NCBI RefSeq assembly: GCF_000222305.1
Contig: NC_015921.1
Location: 836,756 to 900,755, forward strand
Source: Borreliella bissettiae DN127
Lineage (GTDB): Bacteria; Spirochaetota; Spirochaetia; Borreliales; Borreliaceae
Reading direction: 5' to 3'
DNA: 64,000 bases
Both the position numbers and the translations under genes were made by a program. Position 1 is the stretch's first letter. Every line of letters begins with the position of its first letter. Positions 20,857 to 28,909 of the stretch are shown in pieces. The notes beneath the pieces are model-generated. The model saw only the letters and a program-made list of their open reading frames with translations, was not told the origin of the DNA and ran no database searches.

Positions 20857-20872
20857 ATAATATATATTATAT
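20855..20872. promoter_or_regulatory. AT palindrome carrying divergent -10 elements (coaBC / yhdT-panF)
   Basis: An 18-bp perfect palindrome made only of A and T lies in the 43-bp gap between the divergent coaBC and yhdT genes. TATAAT occurs on the + strand at 20856-20861 and 20870-20875, and on the - strand within 20866-20871. I see no good -35 for either direction. It could be overlapping promoters, an operator or both. Confidence 0.4.
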
Positions 20873-20899
20873 AATATATGTTTTTAAAGGTTGTTTTAA

Positions 20900-21094
20900 A
20901 TGAAAAATAGGATTTTGTACGCTGTATTATTGTATGTTTGTATGTTTTTATTGTGGTTTTGTTTTGCCTATTTTATTGACACATCAGCTACTATATTTAA
21001 TATTCCTTTGTGGTTTTTTGGATCAGGAATTTTATTCCCCATAATAAATTTTTTTTTGGTTTGTTTTTTTATTTTAGCAATTAGTAAAACTTGA
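20900..21094 (+). CDS. YhdT-like small membrane protein (PanF partner)
   Basis: A 64-residue, very hydrophobic protein with two membrane helices (about 5-28 and 38-60). Its length, the central GSGILFPI...FFLV pattern and its position directly upstream of panF match the DUF997/YhdT family, which is often encoded next to PanF. Function is not established; it may be a small accessory subunit of the pantothenate transporter. ATG start, preceded by AAAGG about 10 bases upstream. The gap to panF is 59 bases. Confidence 0.75.
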   Translation: MKNRILYAVLLYVCMFLLWFCFAYFIDTSATIFNIPLWFFGSGILFPIINFFLVCFFILAISKT

Positions 21095-21153
21095 TACATT
21101 GTCGATAATTTTTTTTATTTTTAGATTAAAAAAAAAGAAATAGAGGTAGGTTT

Positions 21154-22488
21154 TTGTTATTAAATAAATATTTTCTTGCAAATCGAAATATTAATTTTAT
21201 TGTTATGGCTTTGTTATTTGCTTCTAGCTATATTAGTGCTAGTAGTTTTATTTCTGGTCCTTCTGCTGTTTATCAGTATGGGTTATCTTTTATATTATTA
21301 GCTACCATACAAATTCCCACAACTTTAATTGTTTTTGTTATTGTTGGTCAGAGATTAAATCGTGAATCAAAAAAAATTAATGCAATTAATATTATTGATT
21401 ATATTAGGCATAGATATGAAAGTGATTTTTTAGCGTTAATTAGTGGATGTGTATTGATTTTTTTTTCAATGTTTTTGATTTCTGCCCAATTAATAGGTGG
21501 TGCTAAGCTTATAGAAGTTTTTTGGGGGATTGATTACGTGGTTGGTCTTTTGTTTTTTTCCCTATTAGTTTTTATTTATGTATTTTTTGGTGGTTTTAAG
21601 GCAGTAGCTTATACGGATTTGATTCAAGCATTTTTAATGCTAGTTTCATCTGTTATTTTGTTTTCTAGGATGTTGGATTTGGGAGGGGGTATTAATAATT
21701 TATTCAAAACAGCAACATCCAGCTTAGATAAAAGCCTTTTGCTTCCTTCAAATGTTGACCTAAAACCGCAATATATAATTTCTTTTTGGATCTTAATAGG
21801 AATAGGAATATTAGGGCAGCCTCAGATTATTAATAATTTTATAGCATTTAAAGATGAGAATGCTATAAAATTTTCTCTCCCTATTTCTACTTTTATTATT
21901 AGCTTTTTAATTGTTTTGATGCATTTAATAGGGTTTTTTGCTGTTATTTTTTTTCCGGATTTAAATCCAAATGATAAAGTTGTTTTAAATGTAGCTTTAA
22001 AGGTTTTAAGTCCTTTTTATTGTTTTTTGTTTTTTATGGGTCTTTTATCTGCAATAATGTCTACGGTAGATTCAAATTTGCTCTTAATGACATCTGTTTT
22101 AATAAAGTCAATATTTATTTATAAAAAAGATTTAAAAGAAGATTCAAAGGTTAGCAAGGTAATAATGATTTCTAATATTTTTTTTATTGTAACAATACTT
22201 ATATTTTCTCTCTTTCCGCCCAATTTTTTATTCTTTGTTAATATTTTTGCTTTTGGGGCTTTGGAAGTTTCATTTTTTCCCATTATTGTTTTTGGACTTT
22301 ATTTAAATTTTGTAAGCAAAATGGCGGCTTTTGCTTCTATGTTTTTAGGTTTAATATTTTATTTGTGCATTTTACTCTTTGGTTTAAATATTTGGTTTTT
22401 TCACCCCGTTTTTCCATCATTTTTTGTTTCTATATTTACATTTTTAATAGTTAATTTTTTTTATAAAAAAAATAGTAGGGCTTGTTAG
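21154..22488 (+). CDS. panF: Sodium/pantothenate symporter
   Basis: A member of the solute:sodium symporter family, 444 residues, with about 12-13 membrane helices. It has the family blocks ASSYISASSFISGPSAVYQYG near the N-terminus, GGFKAVAYTDLIQAFLM in the middle, and GILGQPQIINNFIAFKD. The pairing with a YhdT-like protein and with coaBC next door supports pantothenate as the substrate. The start is TTG with AGAGG about eight bases upstream. The end overlaps no confirmed gene, because the next start is set at 22497. Confidence 0.88.
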   Translation: MLLNKYFLANRNINFIVMALLFASSYISASSFISGPSAVYQYGLSFILLATIQIPTTLIVFVIVGQRLNRESKKINAINIIDYIRHRYESDFLALISGCVLIFFSMFLISAQLIGGAKLIEVFWGIDYVVGLLFFSLLVFIYVFFGGFKAVAYTDLIQAFLMLVSSVILFSRMLDLGGGINNLFKTATSSLDKSLLLPSNVDLKPQYIISFWILIGIGILGQPQIINNFIAFKDENAIKFSLPISTFIISFLIVLMHLIGFFAVIFFPDLNPNDKVVLNVALKVLSPFYCFLFFMGLLSAIMSTVDSNLLLMTSVLIKSIFIYKKDLKEDSKVSKVIMISNIFFIVTILIFSLFPPNFLFFVNIFAFGALEVSFFPIIVFGLYLNFVSKMAAFASMFLGLIFYLCILLFGLNIWFFHPVFPSFFVSIFTFLIVNFFYKKNSRAC

Positions 22489-22496
22489 GGATATTT

Positions 22497-23444
22497 TTGC
22501 ATTTGGATAAGTATATTTTGTTAGAAGTACTTGCTAATGATAATGGCAAGCGACTAGATTCAATTTTGATTAAAATTTTGAATTTTTCTAAAGCACGGAT
22601 AATAAAATATATTAGAAAGGGTGATATTAGGTTGAATGGCCTAAAATCACATTTTTCATGTAGAGTTTGCAAGGGTGATAAAATTTATTTATATAAATCT
22701 TTAGCCCAAAGTTTGAACTTAATTGTGGATGAATGCTTTAAAAGCAATATTGATTTTGAATGTATTCGAAAAAGAATAATTTATGAAGACAGCGATTTAC
22801 TTGTTTTGGATAAGCAAAGAGGCATTTTAGTTCATGGAGGTAAAAATTCTCTTGATTTTTTAGTGAATGCTTATCTTTTAAGTCAAAATTTAAGATCTCT
22901 AAGCTTTAAGCCTTCTGCAGTTCATAGGCTTGACAGGAATACTTCTGGTATTGTTATTTTTGCAAAAAATATAAATACCGCAAGAAAGCTAAGTGTGGCA
23001 TTTAGTAGCGGATCTATAATTAAAAAATATTTTGCAATACTTTTAGGCGAGGTTAAGTCAACTGTTGTTTATAAAAATCATTTGTTTAGAAATAAAAGGT
23101 TGAAAAAAACTTTTGTTTTAGAGGGTAAAGGGGATATTAATGCAATTACAAAGGTTAGTCCAATATTATCTTCTAAAAGAGCTACTCTTGCTGAGATTGT
23201 TATTGAAACAGGCTTTACTCATCAAATAAGGTCTCAGTGTTCCTTTAACAATCATCCTTTAATTAATGACAAGAAATACTATGATAAATTCAAAAAAAGC
23301 GATTACTTTTTACATGCTTTTTTGGTAAAATTTAATGGAACATTCTTTAAAAAGAATGAATTTTACTCTAAGCCTAGTTTAGAATTTTTAAAACAAGTAA
23401 AAGATATTTTTGATGTCTATGAATTTTCAGAATTTTTCAAGTGA
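22497..23444 (+). CDS. RluC/RluD-family rRNA pseudouridine synthase
   Basis: The protein starts with an S4 RNA-binding domain (about 10-65: GKRLDSILIKILNFSKARIIK, IRLNG). The catalytic domain of the RluA/RluC/RluD class follows, with the active-site aspartate in VHRLDRNTSGIVIFAK and later GFTHQIRSQC and HPLINDKKYY. The target uridines cannot be told from sequence. Start choice: TTG at 22497 has AGGGA six bases upstream. An in-frame TTG at 22482 would overlap panF and sits too close to a ribosome site. The 3' end overlaps the next gene. Confidence 0.85.
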   Translation: MHLDKYILLEVLANDNGKRLDSILIKILNFSKARIIKYIRKGDIRLNGLKSHFSCRVCKGDKIYLYKSLAQSLNLIVDECFKSNIDFECIRKRIIYEDSDLLVLDKQRGILVHGGKNSLDFLVNAYLLSQNLRSLSFKPSAVHRLDRNTSGIVIFAKNINTARKLSVAFSSGSIIKKYFAILLGEVKSTVVYKNHLFRNKRLKKTFVLEGKGDINAITKVSPILSSKRATLAEIVIETGFTHQIRSQCSFNNHPLINDKKYYDKFKKSDYFLHAFLVKFNGTFFKKNEFYSKPSLEFLKQVKDIFDVYEFSEFFK

Positions 23445-24360
23445 TTTTTTTTTAAAAAAAATATTAAGCAAGGTTAAAAACTTCGCAACTAGCATTAAGC
23501 ATAAATTTGTTAGAGTTAAGGTGTATGCATTAGTAGGATCTGCTGGAACTGGCAAGAGCTTTAGATCGCATTTGGTAGCAGATAAATATTCAATACCTTT
23601 AATCATTGATGATGGGGTGTTAATTAAAAACATGAAAATTATTGCTGGAAGTTCTGCTAAGTTTGAAGATAATGTTTTTAGAGCAGTAAGGCGATCTGTA
23701 TTTGAAGATGATGATCATTGCAGAGAAATGCTTGAAGTACTTGCAAGAGAAGAATTTAATAAAATATTAATATTAGGAACAAGTCTTAAAATGATAGATA
23801 AAATAATTTCAAGACTTTTGTTGCCAAATGTTTTTAAGATTATTTACATAACAGATGTTTCAACCAGACAGGAAATAGAAAAAGCAAGAATTTCAAGGCA
23901 AATGGGGGAGCATGTTGTACCGGCAGCTGCTTTTGAAATAACGTCTATTAGACCCAATTTGCTATTAAATTCAATTAAAGTTTTTTTTAAAAGTGGATGG
24001 TTCTTTGCTAGGAAGAAAAATTATATTCGATCTGTTGTAAAGCCCCATTTTTATGAAGAAGGGGTTTTGTCTATTTCTAAGAGAGCTGTAAGGCAAATTA
24101 TTGAACATTGTGTTTCTGAGTATGATAGAAATTATATTGTTTATGATCTTAAAATCAAAAAAGATGGCAACAATTACCTTTTTAAGCTTTTTTTAAATAT
24201 TCCTCTTGGAAATAACTTGCTTAATAATACAGAAATGCTTAGAACTTATATTATTACGAACGTACTTAAGTATACAATAATTAATATATTATCTATTGAT
24301 ATAGTTATACATAAATTTTATGACAAAAAAGATTATTTAGAAGAGAGTTATGAAGGTTGA
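23413..24360 (+). CDS. P-loop NTPase with C-terminal Asp23/Gls24-like domain
   Basis: Not a family I can name with confidence. Residues about 40-180 are a P-loop domain with Walker A GSAGTGKS, an adjacent IDDGVLIK segment, and a region ending in SRQMGEHVVPAAAFEI. The C-terminal part (about 210-310) has the pattern GVLSISKRAVRQIIEHCVSE, alternating beta strands and VLKYTIINILSIDIVIH. This resembles the small Asp23/Gls24 fold of Gram-positive envelope-stress proteins. The start is one of two closely spaced ATGs (23413 or 23419), 26-32 bases inside the previous gene. It overlaps murC by 11 bases, which suggests a link to the cell wall. Confidence 0.72.
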   Translation: MSMNFQNFSSDFFLKKILSKVKNFATSIKHKFVRVKVYALVGSAGTGKSFRSHLVADKYSIPLIIDDGVLIKNMKIIAGSSAKFEDNVFRAVRRSVFEDDDHCREMLEVLAREEFNKILILGTSLKMIDKIISRLLLPNVFKIIYITDVSTRQEIEKARISRQMGEHVVPAAAFEITSIRPNLLLNSIKVFFKSGWFFARKKNYIRSVVKPHFYEEGVLSISKRAVRQIIEHCVSEYDRNYIVYDLKIKKDGNNYLFKLFLNIPLGNNLLNNTEMLRTYIITNVLKYTIINILSIDIVIHKFYDKKDYLEESYEG

Positions 24361-25756
24361 TTTTGATAATTTGAATAATATTTTTTTTGTAGGGATTAAG
24401 GGTGCTGGGGTTTGTTCTCTGGCTTGTTTTTTAAATTCGAAAGGGTATTGTGTAGAAGGGGTAGATGTCTTTGATAAGTTTTATACTGATGAAATTTTAA
24501 AGAATAATAAAATATCTTATTATGAGAATATTTATGAATTTTCATTAAAAGAGCTTGATAGGTCTTTTGATTTAATAGTATATTCTTCAGCCTACGATAA
24601 GGATAGTTTGCAAGTTTTACTTGAGGCAAAAGAATTAAATATGCCTATTTTATCTTATCCTGAGGCACTTGGCGAGCTTTCTAGAAAGTACTATAGCATT
24701 GGAATTGCAGGTTCTCATGGTAAAACGACCACTACGGCGTTTTTAGGTGTTCTTTTTAACAAATTAGGATTAAATCCCAATGTTATTGTGGGGTCAAGTG
24801 TTAAAGATTTTAAAGATAATTCTTCAATAGCAGGTATTAGTAATATTTTTATTGTTGAGACTTGTGAGTATAAAAAACATTTTTTGAATTTTAGCCCCAA
24901 TATGCTTATTTTAACCAATATTGACTATGAGCATGTTGATTTTTTTAAAAATTATGAGGCTCTTGAAGACGCTTTTTTACAGTATATTAATAATTTGAAG
25001 AAAAATGGGATATTAATAATTAATTCAGATGATAATAATTTGCTTAAAATCAAAAGGCAAATTAACAGAAAAGATATAAATATTTTTAGCTTTGGATCTA
25101 AAGATTTGTCTGATTTTCAAATAAGTAATATTGCAGTTAAGAGTGAATATTTTTGTTTTTCTTTTTTGGGTTTGTTAAACGTTGAGCTTAAGACTGTTTT
25201 ATTTCATAATGTATTAAATTTTTCAGCAGCTCTTTTGGCTTTAAATCTTTTTTTAGAAAGTAATGGAAAGTCAATTTTTGATTTTGAAGAAGCAGTAAAA
25301 AGAATTGCAAGAAATTATGGTGGTATAAAAAGAAGGGTTGAAGTTGTTAAAGAGAAAAATGGAGTGATTTACATGGACGATTATGCTCACCATCCCAGGG
25401 AAATTAAAAATACACTTTTTGGTATTAAAAATTTTTATAAGAACAAACGTATAATTTTGGATTTTATGCCCCATACATTTACAAGAACAAAAGAATTTTT
25501 TGCCGATTTTGTTGAAGTTCTAAGCGCTGCTGATATATTAATTTTGCATAATATATATCTTTCAAATAGGGAGAATTTTAATCCAGATGAACTTTCTGTT
25601 AAATTGTTTTTAAATATTAAAAAAATAAATAAAAATACTTATTTTTTTAAAGATGTTAAAGACTCTGTTGACTTTATAAAAAGTTTATTAATATCGGAAG
25701 ACTTGTTTATTACAATGGGTGCTGGAAATAATTTTATTTTACATGATTTTCTGTAA
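24350..25756 (+). CDS. murC: UDP-N-acetylmuramate--L-alanine ligase
   Basis: MurC adds the first amino acid of the peptidoglycan stem peptide in the cytoplasm. The 468-residue protein has the N-terminal nucleotide-sugar fold (FFVGIKGAGVCSLA), the ATP loop GSHGKTTTT at about 122-130, the central ETCEYKKHF and LTNIDYEHVDFF blocks that mark MurC rather than MurD/E/F, and the C-terminal DDYAHHPREI motif. ATG start inside the end of the preceding gene with GAAGAG upstream. It is followed closely by yicC. Confidence 0.95.
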   Translation: MKVDFDNLNNIFFVGIKGAGVCSLACFLNSKGYCVEGVDVFDKFYTDEILKNNKISYYENIYEFSLKELDRSFDLIVYSSAYDKDSLQVLLEAKELNMPILSYPEALGELSRKYYSIGIAGSHGKTTTTAFLGVLFNKLGLNPNVIVGSSVKDFKDNSSIAGISNIFIVETCEYKKHFLNFSPNMLILTNIDYEHVDFFKNYEALEDAFLQYINNLKKNGILIINSDDNNLLKIKRQINRKDINIFSFGSKDLSDFQISNIAVKSEYFCFSFLGLLNVELKTVLFHNVLNFSAALLALNLFLESNGKSIFDFEEAVKRIARNYGGIKRRVEVVKEKNGVIYMDDYAHHPREIKNTLFGIKNFYKNKRIILDFMPHTFTRTKEFFADFVEVLSAADILILHNIYLSNRENFNPDELSVKLFLNIKKINKNTYFFKDVKDSVDFIKSLLISEDLFITMGAGNNFILHDFL

Positions 25757-25766
25757 GGGTATTATA

Positions 25767-26633
25767 GTGAAAAGTATGACAGGATTTTTTTATTTGGAAA
25801 AAATAATTGGTAACTATATGTTTAGTGTTAATTTGAAATCTTATAACGGAAAGTTTTTAGAATTTAAATTTAGGTTACCAGAAATTTTTTCTGGCTATGA
25901 TCTTGATATAAGAAATTTGATTTCAAAATATATTAGCAGGGGCAATGTTTTTTTAAATGTAGGATATAAAGAATTGGTTCCTCGTGTGAATTTTACAGTT
26001 AATCCTAATTATATTGAGGCTATTTCTAGACTTAGAGATTCTTTGGCGCATACCAATCTTAATATTAAAAACGAACTAAGTTTAGGTGATTTTTTATCAT
26101 TAAAGGGCGCTTTGATAATTGATGAGGATAGTGAGCATCAAGAGGAGATTTATGGGTTGTTTAAAGGTGTTCTAGAGGAAACCTTATCCCATTATAATAA
26201 TGGAAGAAGTTTTGAAGGAGAAAATACTAAATCGGATATCGTGTCAACTCTTGCACTAATAGAGCGAGACCTTAAAATTGTTAAAGATGCTTGCAGCGAC
26301 ATAAATGTCAGATTATTTGCAAGCATTAAAGAAAATATTTCTAAATTAATGGATGAATTTAGAGATTTGAGTATTGCAGAAGAGGCCGCTAAAATGGCAA
26401 TTCGTTTGGACATTAATGAAGAGATTATTCGTTTAGATTCTCACATAGAAGCTTTTTATAAAAATCTTGAATATGAGATATGCGGCAAAGTTCTTGAATT
26501 TATTTCTCAAGAAATGCACAGAGAAATAACAACTATGAGTAATAAGGCAGTTGATCTTGATATTAAAAATTTGATTTTGAATATGAAGTTAAATTTAGAA
26601 AAAATAAAAGAGCAAATAAGGAATGTTGAATGA
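25767..26633 (+). CDS. yicC: YicC-family endoribonuclease
   Basis: The 288-residue protein shows the YicC hallmarks: the N-terminus KSMTGFF, the SVNLKSYNGKFLEFKFRLPE block and the C-terminal EINEEIIRLDSHIEAF/GKVLEFISQEMHRE/NKAVDL signatures. Members of this family act as endoribonucleases in other bacteria. I set the start at GTG 25767, with AAGGG seven bases upstream. The longer reading frame begins inside murC and adds residues not found in the family. The start of the next gene overlaps the stop by ATGA. Confidence 0.92.
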   Translation: MKSMTGFFYLEKIIGNYMFSVNLKSYNGKFLEFKFRLPEIFSGYDLDIRNLISKYISRGNVFLNVGYKELVPRVNFTVNPNYIEAISRLRDSLAHTNLNIKNELSLGDFLSLKGALIIDEDSEHQEEIYGLFKGVLEETLSHYNNGRSFEGENTKSDIVSTLALIERDLKIVKDACSDINVRLFASIKENISKLMDEFRDLSIAEEAAKMAIRLDINEEIIRLDSHIEAFYKNLEYEICGKVLEFISQEMHREITTMSNKAVDLDIKNLILNMKLNLEKIKEQIRNVE

Positions 26634-27172
26634 AAATAGCACTTTCTGGTAAGAGTGGTTGTGGTAATACTACTGTAAGTGGTATGATTGCCAAACATTA
26701 CGGTCTTGAGTTTATTAATTATACTTTTCATGATATTGCAAGAGAGCATAATATCCCTTTTTCAGAGTTTTATGAAAAAGAGATAATAGGAAGAGATGAT
26801 TATTATTGGGATAGATATCTTGATAATAGATTGTCTGTGCTTTCTAAAAAAAATAATACGGTGCTTGCTTCTCGTCTTGCTATTTGGATTTCTAAGAGTG
26901 CTGATTTAAAAATATATCTTTATGCTAAAATGGAAGTTAGAGCTGAAAGAATAATGACTAGAGAGGGGGGCATGTATTCTGATGTTTTAAGCACTACTTT
27001 TAGTAGAGATGAAAATGATAAAAAAAGATATTTAGCTATTTACAATATAGATATTGATGATTATTCTTCAGAGACCGATTTGGTGATTGATGTTACAAAT
27101 ATTAATCCAAATGAAGCTTTTGAATTAATTAGAGATGAAATTGATAAAAGAAATTTGAAAAAAATTAGCTAA
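26630..27172 (+). CDS. Cytidylate kinase-like protein with altered P-loop
   Basis: A 180-residue NMP-kinase-like protein of the shorter Cmk2 type. It begins with SGKSGCGNTTVSG at 6-18, where the Walker A lysine (family GxxxxGK[ST]) is replaced by N13. Other kinase-like parts are present: INYTFHDIAREH, a DRYLDNRL segment, ASRLAIWI, a lid with RAERIMTREGG, and RDENDKKRYLAIYNIDIDDYSSETDLVIDV. It is usually annotated cmk. The gene sits between yicC and rpoZ, a position normally held by guanylate kinase (gmk). Substrate and activity are therefore uncertain. ATGA overlap with yicC. Confidence 0.8.
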   Translation: MKIALSGKSGCGNTTVSGMIAKHYGLEFINYTFHDIAREHNIPFSEFYEKEIIGRDDYYWDRYLDNRLSVLSKKNNTVLASRLAIWISKSADLKIYLYAKMEVRAERIMTREGGMYSDVLSTTFSRDENDKKRYLAIYNIDIDDYSSETDLVIDVTNINPNEAFELIRDEIDKRNLKKIS

Positions 27173-27207
27173 ACTTATTTGATATGTTTATTTTATAAGG
27201 AGATTAA

Positions 27208-27408
27208 ATGACTAAAGTGCCTTTAAAAAAAATACAAGATTTTGATGGAAATTTTTATGAACTTGTTGTTGCAACTATAATGCGCACAGAGCAAATCATA
27301 GACAATATTTCTTTAGCAGAACATGCTACTTTTGATGATAAAATATTAGGGCAAGCTTTTAATGACGTTTTGACTGGTAAATTTAGCTATTCAATTGAAG
27401 GAAGATAG
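27208..27408 (+). CDS. rpoZ: DNA-directed RNA polymerase omega subunit
   Basis: A 66-residue protein whose middle, [15 protein letters not shown], matches the omega core helix (family pattern FELVLVAAKRARQI), followed by a segment like the second omega helix. Omega stabilises the beta-prime subunit. The match is weak because the protein is small. The context is strong: yicC, an NMP-kinase-like gene, then rpoZ is a conserved bacterial order. ATG start with AAGGAG seven bases upstream. Its last codons overlap miaA by 14 bases. Confidence 0.75.
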   Translation: MTKVPLKKIQDFDGNFYELVVATIMRTEQIIDNISLAEHATFDDKILGQAFNDVLTGKFSYSIEGR

Positions 27409-28315
27409 AATAGTTTTTATTTTTGGCCCTACAGCTGTGGGCAAAAGCAATATTTTATTTCATTTTCCAAAAAATAGAGCAGAAATTATTAATGTTGACT
27501 CTATTCAGGTGTATAAAGAGTTTAATATAGCCTCTTCAAAGCCAAGTAAAAATTTAATGAAACATATAAAGCACCATTTAGTAGATTTTTTAGATCCCCA
27601 AAAGGAGTATACTATTGGAATTTTTTACGAACAGGCTTTAAAAATAGTAAAAGAAATAAGACAGAAAAAAAAAATTCCCATATTTGTAGGAGGTACCGCT
27701 TTTTATTTTAAGCATTTAAAGGACGGATTTCCTTTAACACCTTTGGTTACTTCTGAAGTAAGAATTTATGTAAACAATCTTTTAACTCTTAAGGGCAAAT
27801 CTTATCTTTTAAAAGAGTTGAAAAATGTAGATCCCATTAGATTTAATATGTTAAATAAGAATGATATTTATCGCATTAAAAGATCGCTTGAGGTTTACTA
27901 TCAAACGGGAATTCCTATTAGCCAATTTCAAAAAAAACAAAATAGCGAGTTTAAAAATATTGTGATTATAGGCCTTAATAGATCTTTTGAAGATTTAAAG
28001 ACTAGAATATCAACAAGAATTAATGAAATGCTCAATATTGGATTGCTTTCCGAGATTAAGGGTTTATTTAGTAAGGGTTACAATGAAAATACTCCAGCTT
28101 TTAAAGGGATAGGCTATAATGAGTTTTTGTTATGGAAAAGTAGACCTTGGTATGATTTAAATGATATAATAAGTTTAATAAACAAAAATTCGTTTTTATA
28201 TGCAAAAAGGCAAATGACCTTTTTTGCCAAAATTTCTGATGTTTTATGGCTTCATCCAGAGGATGATTTAGATAACATTTTGAATTTAATTTTTAAAGTT
28301 GATAAGGAGATTTAG
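27395..28315 (+). CDS. miaA: tRNA dimethylallyltransferase MiaA
   Basis: MiaA adds a dimethylallyl group to A37 of tRNAs reading codons that start with U. The 306-residue protein has the P-loop GPTAVGKS at 11-18, the substrate motif [24 protein letters not shown], and later [13 protein letters not shown] and FAKRQM-like segments typical of the family. The start is TTG inside the end of rpoZ, with GAAGG close upstream. The stop is three bases before a small basic ORF that has its own ribosome site within the miaA end. Confidence 0.95.
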   Translation: MKEDRIVFIFGPTAVGKSNILFHFPKNRAEIINVDSIQVYKEFNIASSKPSKNLMKHIKHHLVDFLDPQKEYTIGIFYEQALKIVKEIRQKKKIPIFVGGTAFYFKHLKDGFPLTPLVTSEVRIYVNNLLTLKGKSYLLKELKNVDPIRFNMLNKNDIYRIKRSLEVYYQTGIPISQFQKKQNSEFKNIVIIGLNRSFEDLKTRISTRINEMLNIGLLSEIKGLFSKGYNENTPAFKGIGYNEFLLWKSRPWYDLNDIISLINKNSFLYAKRQMTFFAKISDVLWLHPEDDLDNILNLIFKVDKEI

Positions 28316-28318
28316 GGA

Positions 28319-28411
28319 GTGCCTTGCGGAAGAAAAAGAAAATTAAAAAAAATTTCTACCCATAAAAGGAAGAAGAAAAGAAGAAAGAATAGACATAAGA
28401 AAAAAAAATAA
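28319..28411 (+). CDS. Small basic protein, probable ribosomal protein bS22 (AURKAIP1/COX24-like)
   Basis: A 30-residue ORF starting at GTG, with AAGGAG (28304-28309) about nine bases upstream and three bases after the miaA stop. The product is about 60% Lys/Arg, starting MPCGRKRKLKKISTHKRKKK and ending in RHKKKK. The pattern K-x-ISTHKRKKKRRKNRHKK matches the short AURKAIP1/COX24 (mS38-like) family, whose bacterial members include the tiny 30S protein bS22. I recall that a cryo-EM structure of the B. burgdorferi ribosome reported non-annotated bS22 and bL38 proteins. This ORF is a good candidate for bS22. A stable hairpin follows 11 bases later. The family call is from memory of the pattern. 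Confidence 0.75.
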   Translation: MPCGRKRKLKKISTHKRKKKRRKNRHKKKK

Positions 28412-28420
28412 ATAATTTAT

Positions 28421-28451
28421 TACATAGATCGGACTTTTGTCCGGTTATGTA
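28421..28451. terminator. Bidirectional terminator hairpin between miaA unit and lipoprotein gene
   Basis: TACATA-g-AT-CGGAC (28421-28434) pairs with GTCCG-GT-TATGTA (28439-28451) around a TTTT loop, with one bulged G and one G-T wobble. On the - strand the hairpin is followed by a long T-rich run (complement of the A-rich bS22 end), so it should terminate the convergent lipoprotein transcript well. On the + strand there is no T-tract. Confidence 0.7.
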
Positions 28452-28457
28452 GTGGAA

Positions 28458-28829
28458 CTATTTAGAATGTTCAATTATTATATTGTTGACTATATTTATG
28501 TCTTTGCTAAAGATGTATCTTTTAGTTCCCTTGTAATTGACTAGGATCCAATTTCCTTCAATTCCATAGCGTTCTGTTTTTTCTAGTGTTTTTTCAATTT
28601 TTACGACTTCATCTTTCCTGAGTAGAACCGCGTAATCATAATCTAATTCGCTATTTTTCTTAGTGCTTTTGCTAAGAAAAGCATAATCTTTTATTATTAT
28701 GCCCATTTTATTGCTAAAGCCCAGAATGCTACTTTTGGGCAAATTTAATTTTTGAATGAGAGGAATTTTGTTATTGTTATTACAGGCTAATAGAATTAAG
28801 GATATTAAATATAATATTTTTGTATTCAT
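28458..28829 (-). CDS. Small lipoprotein with SH3-like C-terminal domain
   Basis: A 123-residue protein with a clear lipoprotein signal: basic start, hydrophobic core and lipobox LLAC with C16, followed by a flexible NNNN tether. The rest (about 40-120) alternates beta strands and ends with GNWILVNYKGTKRYIFSKDI, a pattern like bacterial SH3 domains. It probably sits in the periplasm or on the surface; no function is evident. ATG start with AAGGAAA about six bases upstream. It is divergent from a beta-barrel protein gene, with an 80-bp shared upstream region. Confidence 0.8.
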   Translation of the reverse strand: MNTKILYLISLILLACNNNNKIPLIQKLNLPKSSILGFSNKMGIIIKDYAFLSKSTKKNSELDYDYAVLLRKDEVVKIEKTLEKTERYGIEGNWILVNYKGTKRYIFSKDINIVNNIIIEHSK

Positions 28830-28848
28830 AATTTCCTTGATTTTTTAT

Positions 28849-28884
28849 ATACTATTTTAGTGTGTTACTATAATAATATAGTAT
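28849..28884. promoter_or_regulatory. Divergent promoter region with ATACTAT inverted repeat
   Basis: ATACTAT (28849-28855) and its inverted copy ATAGTAT (28878-28884) flank 22 bases that contain a perfect + strand TATAAT (28869-28874). The pair lies between the divergent lipoprotein and beta-barrel genes. It could be an operator over both promoters. No convincing -35 is visible. Confidence 0.35.
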
Positions 28885-28909
28885 TTTTTAGAATTTTTAA
28901 GGATTGTTA

